Shown here: positions 29,115 through 38,421 of the stretch, one piece after another
Position numbering within the stretch: position 1 is the first letter of the stretch
Layout: each line of letters begins with the position of its first letter
From: Candidatus Fermentithermobacillaceae bacterium
GTDB lineage: Bacteria; Bacillota; Sulfobacillia; Fermentithermobacillales; Fermentithermobacillaceae
Assembly: GCA_012842425.1 (NCBI GenBank)
Contig: DUSU01000077.1
Coordinates: 1 to 39,382, forward strand
Length of the DNA stretch: 39,382 nt
Direction: 5' to 3'
Program-made: the position numbers and the translations under genes
The notes under the pieces: generated by a model
What the model was told of the DNA's origin: nothing
Seen by the model: only the letters and a program-made list of their open reading frames with translations
Database searches by the model: none

Positions 29115-30413
29115 GTGATTCCCCGGTACACCCGGGCTCCTATGAAGAAGATCTGGAGCGAAGAGAACAAGTACGCCCGGTGGCTTGAGGTTGAGATACT
29201 GGCCCTCGAAGCGTGGGAGATCCTTGGGGCAGTGCCTAAGGGCACTGCGTCTGAAGTTAGGGCCAAAGCCAAGGTGGACCCCAAGAGGATCGACGAGATC
29301 GAGAGAGAGGTCAGGCACGATGTCATAGCCTTCGTGAGCCAGGTGGCCGAGACGGTCGGCGAAGAGGGGAAGTACATCCATTACGGCCTGACTTCCTACG
29401 ATGTGGTAGACACGGCGCTTTCATCCCTCCTCAGAGATGCCCTTAAGGAGATCATCTCGGGCGTTGACGAGATGACCGGTGTCCTCCGCGACCTTGCGCT
29501 TAAGTACAAAGACACCCCGTGCATCGGCCGCACCCACGGGGTCCACGCGGAACCCATGACTTTCGGGCTAGTGGTCGCTCTCTGGTACGAAGAGATGAGA
29601 AGGAACCGGGAGCGGCTCCAATTTGCCATGGCCGATATATCGGTTGGGAAGCTTTCGGGAGCCGTGGGCACATATGCCCACGTCGACCCGTTTGTCGAGA
29701 GGTACGTGTGCAAGAGACTCGATCTGTCGCCGGCCCCCATCTCAAACCAGATAGTGCAGAGAGACAGGCACGCGGCATGCGTGTCCGCTCTCGCGGTCGT
29801 GGCGTCCACGCTTGAGAAGATCGCTTACGACCTGAGGGGGCTCGCGAGGACCGAGGTCAGGGAGATCGAAGAGCCTTTCCGCGCCGGACAGAAGGGGTCG
29901 TCTGCCATGCCTCACAAAAAGAACCCCGTCGGCCTCGAGCAGATCTGCGGCATGGCGAGGCTCATGCGCGGATATGCCCAGGCGGCTCTCGAAAACAACC
30001 TCCTCTGGCACGAGCGCGATATATCCAACTCCTCGGTAGAAAGGATCATCCTCCCCGATGCGACCACTCTCCTGGACTACATGCTGCACCGCATGACCGG
30101 CATCCTCCGGGATATGAGGGTCTGCTCCGAAAGGATGCTTCAGAACTTGGAGATAACCGGCGGGCTCGTCTTTTCCGAGGAAGTCCTCCTGGCCCTTGTG
30201 GAGTCGGGTATAAGCAGGGAAGACGCGTACGCAAAGGTCCAGGGACACGCGATGGCCGCCTGGGAAGGCCCGCCTTCCTTCTACGAGCGGGTCACGGGTG
30301 ATGAAGAGATCGTGCGGAGAGTCGGCAAGGAACGGCTTCTTGAGTGCTTCAGCCTGACGAAGGCGCTTAAGTCGGTGGACTTTATCTTTAACCGGTTGGG
30401 GCTAATCATCTAG
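29115..30413 (+). CDS. purB: Adenylosuccinate lyase
   Basis: MIPRYTRAPMKKIWSEENKYARWLEVE, GRTHGVHAEPMTFG, GSSAMPHKKNPVGLEQICGMARLMRG; GTG start. Confidence 0.95.
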   Translation: MIPRYTRAPMKKIWSEENKYARWLEVEILALEAWEILGAVPKGTASEVRAKAKVDPKRIDEIEREVRHDVIAFVSQVAETVGEEGKYIHYGLTSYDVVDTALSSLLRDALKEIISGVDEMTGVLRDLALKYKDTPCIGRTHGVHAEPMTFGLVVALWYEEMRRNRERLQFAMADISVGKLSGAVGTYAHVDPFVERYVCKRLDLSPAPISNQIVQRDRHAACVSALAVVASTLEKIAYDLRGLARTEVREIEEPFRAGQKGSSAMPHKKNPVGLEQICGMARLMRGYAQAALENNLLWHERDISNSSVERIILPDATTLLDYMLHRMTGILRDMRVCSERMLQNLEITGGLVFSEEVLLALVESGISREDAYAKVQGHAMAAWEGPPSFYERVTGDEEIVRRVGKERLLECFSLTKALKSVDFIFNRLGLII

Positions 30414-30494
30414 GCCCAAACCGGGTCTCATCCAGAGTCTCATCTTTGAGGCCTGATCTGACTCCGGGCGGAGGTCAATCGAGGGGGGCCTAAT

Positions 30495-31241
30495 ATGGAC
30501 AACTTGTTTCCGGGTAAGAGAAAACTGTACGAGGGCAAAGCCAAAGTAGTATTCCCCGGAGATAACCCGGGAGAAGTGTATATGGTTTTCAAAGACACGG
30601 CTACCGCCCTGAACGGTCTTAAGAAGGGGACCATTGAGGACAAGGGCCGCTTGAACGCGGAGATCTCGGACATACTCTTCAGGCTCCTCGAGAAGCGAGG
30701 GGTCAGAACTCACTACCTCTCGAAGGTCAATGAAACGACGCTCAGGGTAAAAGAGCTCCGCATCTTGCCGGTCGAGGTTGTCGTGCGAAATGTGGTGGCC
30801 GGGAGCCTCGCCAAGCGGTCGGGAAGGGAAGAGGGGACACCTTTGCCCAGGCCCATACTTGAGCTTTACTTCAAGTGCGATGAGCTCGGCGACCCTGTGT
30901 GGAACGACGAGCACGTCTTGGCTTTTGGCGCTATGTCCGAAGAAGAGCTTACCGAGGTCAAGGAAATGGCCCATAAAGTAAACGGCATACTCCGCGAGTT
31001 CTTCGGCGAGCGGGGCCTTGAGCTCATAGACCTGAAACTTGAGTTTGGCAGGGCTATGACCTATGGGTCGGCTGGAGAAGAAGTGCTGGGCCCCATCGTG
31101 CTCGGCGATGAGATATCTCCCGATACCTGCCGCTTCTGGGACAAAGATACACAAGAAAAGCTGGATAAAGACCGGTTCCGCCGGGACCTTGGGGCGGTCC
31201 GGGAGGCTTATGTCGAAGTCTTGAGAAGGATCTCAAATTGA
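30495..31241 (+). CDS. purC: Phosphoribosylaminoimidazole-succinocarboxamide synthase
   Basis: KLYEGKAKVVF, VVVRNVVAGSLAKRSGREEGTPLPRPILELYFK, LIDLKLEFGR, LGDEISPDTCRFWDKDTQEKLDKDRFRRDLG. Confidence 0.95.
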   Translation: MDNLFPGKRKLYEGKAKVVFPGDNPGEVYMVFKDTATALNGLKKGTIEDKGRLNAEISDILFRLLEKRGVRTHYLSKVNETTLRVKELRILPVEVVVRNVVAGSLAKRSGREEGTPLPRPILELYFKCDELGDPVWNDEHVLAFGAMSEEELTEVKEMAHKVNGILREFFGERGLELIDLKLEFGRAMTYGSAGEEVLGPIVLGDEISPDTCRFWDKDTQEKLDKDRFRRDLGAVREAYVEVLRRISN

Positions 31242-31278
31242 TTCCGTGACCTTGGCACGGAGAATAGGAGGCGCTCAC

Positions 31279-31548
31279 ATGAAGTTCAAAGGAACCGTCA
31301 CTGTCTGGCTCAAGGAAGGGATCTTCGATCCTCAGGGGGCTGCCGTCAAGGGGTCACTGGAGGCCATGGGTTTCAAGGAAGTGGAAAAGGTCCGGATAGG
31401 CAAGAACATAGTGATAAGCCTGGACGCTGAAAACGCTCTGGAGGCCAAAGACCTCTTGGAACAGATGGCCCGCAAGCTCCTTGCCAACCCGGTGACCGAA
31501 GCCTACCGGGTTCACGTCGAAGAGGAGAAGGCTGGTGCGGAGAGATGA
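31279..31548 (+). CDS. purS: Phosphoribosylformylglycinamidine synthase subunit PurS
   Basis: [46 protein letters not shown]; lies between purC and purQ. Confidence 0.93.
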   Translation: MKFKGTVTVWLKEGIFDPQGAAVKGSLEAMGFKEVEKVRIGKNIVISLDAENALEAKDLLEQMARKLLANPVTEAYRVHVEEEKAGAER

Positions 31549-32252
31549 AGTTCGGCGTCGTCGTTTTTCCGGGATCCAACTGTGACTCCGATGCCTACCA
31601 CGTTATAAAGGACGTAATCGGGGTCGACTGCGAGTACGTCTGGCACGAGACGAGAGATCTTTCGGACTTCCAGGCCCTGGTTCTGCCCGGCGGGTTTTCC
31701 TACGGCGACTACCTGAGGTGCGGGGCGCTGGCCAGGTTCTCGCCGGTCATGGATTCGGTGTACCGGTTCGTGGATGAGGGGAAGCTCGTCATTGGCATCT
31801 GCAACGGGTTCCAGATCCTTCTGGAGGCAGGTCTACTCCCCGGCGCGATGCTCTCCAACAATGTCCTTGAGTTTAGGTGCCAGTGGGTTAACCTGAGAGT
31901 GGAGAACACAAAAACCCCGTTTACATGCCTTTACGAGCCCGGCGAAGTGATCAGGGTCCCCATAGCCCACCACGAGGGCAACTACTACGCGGAGCCGGAA
32001 GTGCTCGAAGAGCTCGAGCGTACCGGGAGAGTGGTCCTCAGGTACGTCGATGCCTCCGGCAATCCGACCGCCGAAGCCAATCCAAACGGTGCTGCCCACA
32101 ACATAGCCGGGATCATCAATGAGAAGGGAAACGTTTTCGGCCTTATGCCGCATCCTGAGCGGTGTTCCGAGTCCATCTTGGGAAGCCGGGACGGCAGGCG
32201 GGTCTTCCTCTCTATGATAAAGAGTCTCGAGACAGGCGCTCTTCTGTCTTGA
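31545..32252 (+). CDS. purQ: Phosphoribosylformylglycinamidine synthase subunit PurQ (glutaminase)
   Basis: [74 protein letters not shown] overlap with purS. Confidence 0.95.
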   Translation: MKFGVVVFPGSNCDSDAYHVIKDVIGVDCEYVWHETRDLSDFQALVLPGGFSYGDYLRCGALARFSPVMDSVYRFVDEGKLVIGICNGFQILLEAGLLPGAMLSNNVLEFRCQWVNLRVENTKTPFTCLYEPGEVIRVPIAHHEGNYYAEPEVLEELERTGRVVLRYVDASGNPTAEANPNGAAHNIAGIINEKGNVFGLMPHPERCSESILGSRDGRRVFLSMIKSLETGALLS

Positions 32253-32272
32253 CAGAAAAGGAGCTGGATGAC

Positions 32273-34534
32273 ATGGCAGAGATTTCGCAAACGGCGCCCT
32301 GGCGCGAGATGGGGCTCAAGGATTCTGAGTACGAACTCATAAAGGAGCGTCTCGGGCGGGAGCCCAACTATACCGAACTGGGCATGTTCGCCGTGCTCTG
32401 GTCCGAGCACTGCGCTTACAAGCACTCAAAGCCGCTTCTCAAGACCCTTCCCACCAAGGGACCGGCGGTGCTCGTTGGCCCGGGTGAGAACGCGGGAGTC
32501 GTAGATATCGGCGACAATTTGGCATGCGCCTTTAAGATAGAGTCCCACAACCACCCCAGCGCCGTAGAGCCTTACCAGGGCGCTGCCACCGGGATCGGCG
32601 GTATCGTTAGAGACATCCTCGCCATGGGAGCGAGGCCCGTGCTGCTCCTTGACTCTCTGCGCTTTGGGCCTCCGGAAGACCCAAAGACGAAATTTCTTTT
32701 TGGGGGTGTGGTCTCCGGTATAGCCGGTTACGGCAACTGTCTGGGTATCCCGACGGTGGGCGGAGAGGTGTTCTTTGCCAAGCCCTATGCCGGTAATCCT
32801 TTGGTGAACGTCCTCTGCGGCGGCATCATGAAGCATGAGGACCTCCACAAAGGAGGGGCCTACGGCGTAGGCAATGTGGTAATGGTCGTCGGACATTCCA
32901 CCGGACGGGACGGCATCCACGGCTGCACTTTCGCTTCCGACGTGCTCGACGATGACAGCGAATCGAAACGGATAAATGTCCAAGTCGGCGACCCGTTCAT
33001 GGAGAAGCTCCTTATCGAAGCCTGCCTTGAGATGATGGCCTGTGGCGCAGTCGTAGGCATCCAAGACATGGGCGCCGCCGGGCTCACCTCGTCGTGCGCG
33101 GAGACCGCGGCGCGGGCAGGGACCGGCCTGGTCATCGACATAGGCAAGGTCCCCATGCGTGAGGAAGGCATGAACGCGTACGAGGTCATGCTCTCAGAGA
33201 GCCAGGAGCGCATGCTCCTCATCGTGAGCGCCGATAAGGTAGATGAGGTAAAGAGGATCGGCGCCAAGTGGGGGCTCCACGCAGCCGAGATCGGACGCGT
33301 CACCGATAGCGGCAATCTGGAGGTACTCCACAACGGAGTTCTGGAGGCTTCGATACCTGTTTCCCTCCTTGCCATGGGCGCGCCTGAGTATACGCCTGAA
33401 GCCCGCGAGCCGGAGTACCTCCGGAAGACCAGGGAGTTTAGCGGCGAGAGCGTGAGGGCTCCCGAGTTCTCTGAGATGAAAGGTATCCTGCTTAAGCTCC
33501 TCGCTTCGCCCAACATCGCTTCCAAAGAGCCGGTTTTCAGGCAGTACGACTACATGGTCCGTACCGATACCGTGGAAGGTCCGGGCCGCGGGGCGGCGGT
33601 CTTGAGGATCAAGGGCACCAAGAAGGGGCTCGTCTTTACCACCGACTGCAACGGGCGCCTTGTCTACCTGAACCCGAAAGCCGGAGCCGCCTGGGCGGTC
33701 ACCGAGGCTGCTCTCAACGTGGCGGTTACCGGCGCCAAACCGCTGGCGATCACAAACTGCCTGAACTTCGGTAGCCCCGAAAACCCTGAGGTCTACTGGC
33801 AGCTCAAGGAAGCCGTCCAAGGCATGGCCGAGGCCTGCAAGGCGCTGGAGACTCCCGTCACCGGAGGCAACGTGAGCCTCTACAATGAGAGCGACGGCGA
33901 AGCCATATATCCCACACCCATAGTCGGGATGCTGGGCCTCTGCGAAGATATTGAGAAACGCATCACCCCCGGCTTCAAGAACGCGGGTGACCTTGTGGCA
34001 GTACTCGGAAAGGTCTGGGGGGACGCCAGGTCCCTGTCAGGAAGCGAGTACCTGGAAGTCGCCCACGGAATGGTAGCAGGCGACCCCAGGGAGCCGGCCC
34101 TGGACCTCGCGCGGGGGATCATTGAGGTTCTTACCGAATGCGCGCGCGAAGGCGTGCTCAGCTCGGCCCAAGACCTGTCCGAAGGCGGGCTGCTTGTCGC
34201 TCTGGCCGAATCCTGCATCCACGGAGAAGAGGGCGCTAGAGGATGTGCCATGTCGCCCAAGGCTCTGGGTTGCGGTGGCAGGGAGGATATCCGGGCCGAC
34301 GCCATGCTCTTCGGCGAAACCAACACTGCGGTCGTGGTGTCGTTCGCCGCGAGCAACGAAGAACAGGTCGCTCATATCTGCAGGCAGAACAATGTGCCCT
34401 TCGCGGTCATAGGCCGCGTACAAGAGTCGGCCCTGGCCGTTGACACATGCGGGGGACTGCGTGTTCTGGAGGTCCCGACCGATGAGATCGCCCACGCGTA
34501 TTCTCATGGACTGGAGGATTCCCTGAGAGGCTGA
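32273..34534 (+). CDS. purL: Phosphoribosylformylglycinamidine synthase subunit PurL (small type)
   Basis: LGMFAVLWSEHCAYKHSKPLLKTLPT, IESHNHPSAVEPYQGAATGIGGIVRDILAMGARP, GGVVSGIAGYGNCLGIPTVGGE, PVTGGNVSLYNE; start chosen at MAEISQ. Confidence 0.95.
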   Translation: MAEISQTAPWREMGLKDSEYELIKERLGREPNYTELGMFAVLWSEHCAYKHSKPLLKTLPTKGPAVLVGPGENAGVVDIGDNLACAFKIESHNHPSAVEPYQGAATGIGGIVRDILAMGARPVLLLDSLRFGPPEDPKTKFLFGGVVSGIAGYGNCLGIPTVGGEVFFAKPYAGNPLVNVLCGGIMKHEDLHKGGAYGVGNVVMVVGHSTGRDGIHGCTFASDVLDDDSESKRINVQVGDPFMEKLLIEACLEMMACGAVVGIQDMGAAGLTSSCAETAARAGTGLVIDIGKVPMREEGMNAYEVMLSESQERMLLIVSADKVDEVKRIGAKWGLHAAEIGRVTDSGNLEVLHNGVLEASIPVSLLAMGAPEYTPEAREPEYLRKTREFSGESVRAPEFSEMKGILLKLLASPNIASKEPVFRQYDYMVRTDTVEGPGRGAAVLRIKGTKKGLVFTTDCNGRLVYLNPKAGAAWAVTEAALNVAVTGAKPLAITNCLNFGSPENPEVYWQLKEAVQGMAEACKALETPVTGGNVSLYNESDGEAIYPTPIVGMLGLCEDIEKRITPGFKNAGDLVAVLGKVWGDARSLSGSEYLEVAHGMVAGDPREPALDLARGIIEVLTECAREGVLSSAQDLSEGGLLVALAESCIHGEEGARGCAMSPKALGCGGREDIRADAMLFGETNTAVVVSFAASNEEQVAHICRQNNVPFAVIGRVQESALAVDTCGGLRVLEVPTDEIAHAYSHGLEDSLRG

Positions 34535-34577
34535 GTGTATAAAGAACTCTTAGGTGCTGCTTAAGGAGAAGTATGCA

Positions 34578-34610
34578 GGCCGCGCTGCCGGGTTTCCCCG
34601 GCAGGCGGCC
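34578..34610 (+). terminator. Strong GC-rich hairpin downstream of purL (weak or atypical terminator)
   Basis: GGCCGC-g-CTGCCGGG-tttc-CCCGGCAG-GCGGCC then TCTTAGG; stem is strong, U tract is poor. Confidence 0.55.
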
Positions 34611-34691
34611 TCTTAGGCGAGACCCAAGCAGGGGAAACTCGTATTGAGCATTGGAACACTATCCCGTCTAGCAGCAGGAAGGAGTTTTGTC

Positions 34692-35456
34692 ATGCTCAAA
34701 CTCAGCGGTGTCTCCAAGTCTTACGGTTCGGCAGTTAAAGCCGTCGACGGACTCGATCTCCACGTCCTCCCCGGAGAGATCTTCGGATTCTTAGGCCCCA
34801 ACGGAGCGGGTAAGACAACTACCATAAAGATGGTGGTAGGGGTTCTAAGGCCCGACGAGGGCGAGATAGAGATCGGGGGAGTGAACTTGGCCAAGGACCC
34901 AGTTCGGGCGAAGCTGATGACAGGGTATTTGCCCGATGAGGCGGCCCTCTGGGACAAACTTACCGGAATCGAGTACCTGAACTTCATGGGAGACGTCTAC
35001 GGCGTGTCGCTCGAAGAACGAAGGAAGAGGGCCCTACCTCTCCTCGAAACGTTTGAGATGACAAAGGCTGCAGGCGATCCCGTCGGCAGCTATTCACGCG
35101 GCATGCGCCAGAAGATCGCGCTTATAGGTTCCCTTCTCCACCGTCCCCGGTTCTGGATTCTGGATGAACCCATGATGGGACTGGACCCGCGTTCGTCCTA
35201 TCTCCTCAAAGAACTCATGCGCGCCCACGTGAGGGAAGGCGGTTCGGTGTTTTTCTCCACCCACGTCATGGAGGTTGCCGAGAGGCTCTGCGACCGCGTG
35301 GGGATTATCAACAACGGGAAACTAATCGCCGTAGGGACGACCGACGAGATCAGGAGGCTCTTTGCCCAAGAAGGCGACAAGTCGTTGGAGGAGGTCTTCC
35401 TGAAGGTTACCGAGGCGAAGCTGCCAGAAGACCAGTTGGCCTCACTTGCCAAGTAG
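34692..35456 (+). CDS. ABC transporter ATP-binding protein
   Basis: GFLGPNGAGKTTTIKM Walker A, SYSRGMRQKIALIGSLLHRPRFWILDEPMMGLDP signature and Walker B; start chosen at MLKLSGVSKSYG. Confidence 0.93.
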   Translation: MLKLSGVSKSYGSAVKAVDGLDLHVLPGEIFGFLGPNGAGKTTTIKMVVGVLRPDEGEIEIGGVNLAKDPVRAKLMTGYLPDEAALWDKLTGIEYLNFMGDVYGVSLEERRKRALPLLETFEMTKAAGDPVGSYSRGMRQKIALIGSLLHRPRFWILDEPMMGLDPRSSYLLKELMRAHVREGGSVFFSTHVMEVAERLCDRVGIINNGKLIAVGTTDEIRRLFAQEGDKSLEEVFLKVTEAKLPEDQLASLAK

Positions 35457-35484
35457 GCGGTAGCAAGGGAGAGAGGTGAAGTCA

Positions 35485-37170
35485 ATGAGCAAGGAAGCCA
35501 TTCTTGGCGGGAAGTTCAAGGTCAGGTCTCCCTTCTACTCACTGGTCCATACGCAGATGAAGGTCGCCTACGGCCCCAAGGGTCTAGCTGAAAAACTCGG
35601 CCTGGGTAGAAGAGATAGGAACGCTTACATATACCTCGCGCTTATAGCGATGGCTTTCATCCCGCTAGTGAGCCAGCTCTATGCCGCGGGCAAGGCGATG
35701 GCGTCCCAGCTCATCGCCATAGGACAACCGGGGCTTTCGGTCGTGACTTCCGTGGCAGCCGGGCAGTTCCTGGTCTTCTTCCTGGGCGTAAGTTCGGTCA
35801 TGTCGGTGCTTTACTACGCCAACGATAATGAGACACTGCTTGCCATGCCGCTAAAGCCTGCACAGATAATGCTGGCAAAGATGGCCGTGGCTTACGTGGC
35901 CGAGCTCTTCATGGCGCTGGCCGTTACCGGCCCTTTCCTGGCGGGGCTGGGCGTTCAGCTGGCCGTGCCTGAGTTCTGGCTGTATATGGTGCTCCTCGAG
36001 GTCGCGATTCCGGCCATCCCGCTCGCGTTGTCTCTCCTCGCTACGGTCCTCATCATGCGCGCCACAAAGGGGTCCCGGAGGCGGGACCAGTTCCGGGTAG
36101 TCTTAGGTCTTATTTTCTTCGCCTTGATAATCGGGCTCAACTTCCTGAACACGTCCATGGCCACTCGAGGCCCGGAAGAGACCATACGCATGCTCATGGA
36201 GCGGAACGGCCTTATCCAAGCGGCTGCAGGCTACTACCCGCCGCTTAAGTGGGCTGCCCTCGCCCTTACGTCCGACACTGCTTTCGGAAGATTGGCCGGG
36301 ATGCTGCTGTTCGTAGGGGTCTCTTTCGGCGTGCTGGGGGGTATCGCCGCTTTCACTCAGAGATGGTTCCTCGGTGGATACACCCGTGACGTCTCGGCTT
36401 CGCGCGCCGGCGCCTCTCGCCTAACGTTCCGCGCCAGGCGGCCCGCCGTCGCAGTGGCGCTCCGCGACCACTACATGTTGGTGAGGACTCCGAATTTCCT
36501 GCTTACCGTACTTACGAACCTTATAGTGTTTCCGCTCATCGTCACCCTGACCGCAGTGACCGGCCAGGGTCAAATACCCTATCTCGTGAGAGGTTTGTCG
36601 GGACACGCGCTGGACATCATGGCGCTCGTGATCATCGCCGTGCACGGATTTATAGTGTCGGGGAACCAGGTGGCTTCGACGACGCTCACGCGCGAAGGAC
36701 GGGCGTTCTGGGCGTCCAAGATGATACCTGTGTCACCCAGAGAGCAGTTTATGGGGAAGATGGTGTACAATATCCTGTTTGCGGCAGTACAGCTCGGTAT
36801 ACTCCTCGCCAGTGCGGCCGTGCTGCTAAGAGTTGACGCTGCGCATCTTGCGGTTATCGCGGTCCTGGGCACTCTGGTCTCGGTGCCGGTCACTGCGATA
36901 TGCATGATGAACGATTTGTGGAATCCGAGGCTCAACTGGGAAAACCCCCACGCGGCGATGAAGGGGAACTTCGGCACTCTGATCGCAATGCTGTTCTCCG
37001 CGGCATATCTGTTCGCATGTGGTCTCATTGTAAAGGCCATGCTGTCCGCGGGCCTTTCCATCCAGGTCATATACTGGGTATCGGCAGTCGTGGTCCTCGT
37101 GTCGGGCCTCGTGCTCGCGAAGGTCGCGTCTTCTTGGGCCGAGAAACGCTATGCTGAGATTGAGGTGTAA
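35485..37170 (+). CDS. ABC transporter permease / exporter membrane protein
   Basis: About 560 aa with many hydrophobic segments, directly follows the ABC ATPase gene; start likely ATG 35485 (ORF opens at GTG 35476). Confidence 0.8.
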   Translation: MSKEAILGGKFKVRSPFYSLVHTQMKVAYGPKGLAEKLGLGRRDRNAYIYLALIAMAFIPLVSQLYAAGKAMASQLIAIGQPGLSVVTSVAAGQFLVFFLGVSSVMSVLYYANDNETLLAMPLKPAQIMLAKMAVAYVAELFMALAVTGPFLAGLGVQLAVPEFWLYMVLLEVAIPAIPLALSLLATVLIMRATKGSRRRDQFRVVLGLIFFALIIGLNFLNTSMATRGPEETIRMLMERNGLIQAAAGYYPPLKWAALALTSDTAFGRLAGMLLFVGVSFGVLGGIAAFTQRWFLGGYTRDVSASRAGASRLTFRARRPAVAVALRDHYMLVRTPNFLLTVLTNLIVFPLIVTLTAVTGQGQIPYLVRGLSGHALDIMALVIIAVHGFIVSGNQVASTTLTREGRAFWASKMIPVSPREQFMGKMVYNILFAAVQLGILLASAAVLLRVDAAHLAVIAVLGTLVSVPVTAICMMNDLWNPRLNWENPHAAMKGNFGTLIAMLFSAAYLFACGLIVKAMLSAGLSIQVIYWVSAVVVLVSGLVLAKVASSWAEKRYAEIEV

Positions 37171-37199
37171 TAAACATACATATACAGAGGTGAACGCCG

Positions 37200-38420
37200 G
37201 TGACCGTGCGTGAAGCTGCAAAAGCGATAGAAAGCAAGATTATAGGCTGGAGAAGAGAGGTCCACAGGCACCCTGAACTCCAGCTGGAGACAGTGAAGAC
37301 CGCAGCCCTCGTATCCTCAGCCCTCAGGGAAATGGGAATAGAGGTGCGCGAAGGCGTTGGAGGCAACGGGGTAGTGGGGCTCTTGCGGGGAGAGGCGCCT
37401 AGCGGTGCGCCCGGCGAAGCGGTCCGCACCATCGCCTTGAGGGCCGATATGGATGCCCTTCCGGTTAAAGAAGAGACCGGCCTCCCGTATGCCTCAGAAG
37501 TGCCGGGGCTCATGCATGCCTGCGGGCACGACGCCCACGTCGCCATGCTCCTGGGAGCGGCCCAGGTCCTTTCCGATATGAGGAAGCAGTTCAGGGGCAA
37601 CGTGAAGTTCATCTTCCAGCCCGGTGAAGAAGGCGCAGGCGGCGCCAGGCTCATGATCGAAGACGGATGCCTCGAGGACCCGCGCCCTGACGCCATAGTC
37701 GGAGCCCACGTGGGCAGCCTGTGGAACGTGGGGAACGGCCAGGCAGGGTTCCGGCCCGGCCCGCTGATGGCGGCAAGCGACCGTTTTGAAGTGTTTGTCC
37801 AGGGCATGGGCGGACACGGAGCGGCTCCCCATGCTTCGGTCGACCCCGTGGTCGTCGCTTCCCACATAGTCACGGCGCTTCAGCTGATTGTGTCCCGGGA
37901 GATAAACCCGACCGAACCCGCCGTGGTCACCGTCGGGGCCATCCAGGCAGGCACGGCCAACAACATAATCCCCGATACTTGCCTGATGAAGGGCACGGTC
38001 CGGTACATGAAGAGAGACTTGGGGCCGTTCATCAAGAAGCGCATCACCGAGATCGCGGGAAGTGTGGCTGCGGGCATGAGGGCCGAGGCTAAAGTTACCT
38101 ACCACTTCGGTTACCCGCCGCTCGTGAACGATGAGGATATCACAAACCGGGTGCGGGCTTCGGCCGCCAAGATTGTCGGAGAAGATAACGTTGTGACTGC
38201 GGGTACCACCATGGGCGCCGAAGATATGTCTTATTACCTTGAGAGGGTCCCCGGAACGTTCTTTGCCATAGGAACAGGCAACGAGGCAAAAGGCATCATG
38301 TACCCGAACCACCATCCCAAGTTCGACCTGGACGAAGAAGTCCTCTATCTCGGAACGGCGATCTTTGTCCAGGCTTGTCTTGATTTCCTAGGCGAAGAAG
38401 GACCCTACAAGGAGAAGTGA
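37200..38420 (+). CDS. M20 family amidohydrolase (N-acyl-L-amino acid amidohydrolase / hippurate hydrolase type)
   Basis: WRREVHRHPELQLET, LRADMDALPVKEETGLPYAS, MHACGHDAHVAMLLGAA, FQPGEEGAGGARLMIEDG, GGHGAAPHASVDPVVVASHIVTALQ. Confidence 0.94.
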   Translation: MTVREAAKAIESKIIGWRREVHRHPELQLETVKTAALVSSALREMGIEVREGVGGNGVVGLLRGEAPSGAPGEAVRTIALRADMDALPVKEETGLPYASEVPGLMHACGHDAHVAMLLGAAQVLSDMRKQFRGNVKFIFQPGEEGAGGARLMIEDGCLEDPRPDAIVGAHVGSLWNVGNGQAGFRPGPLMAASDRFEVFVQGMGGHGAAPHASVDPVVVASHIVTALQLIVSREINPTEPAVVTVGAIQAGTANNIIPDTCLMKGTVRYMKRDLGPFIKKRITEIAGSVAAGMRAEAKVTYHFGYPPLVNDEDITNRVRASAAKIVGEDNVVTAGTTMGAEDMSYYLERVPGTFFAIGTGNEAKGIMYPNHHPKFDLDEEVLYLGTAIFVQACLDFLGEEGPYKEK

Positions 38421-38421
38421 A

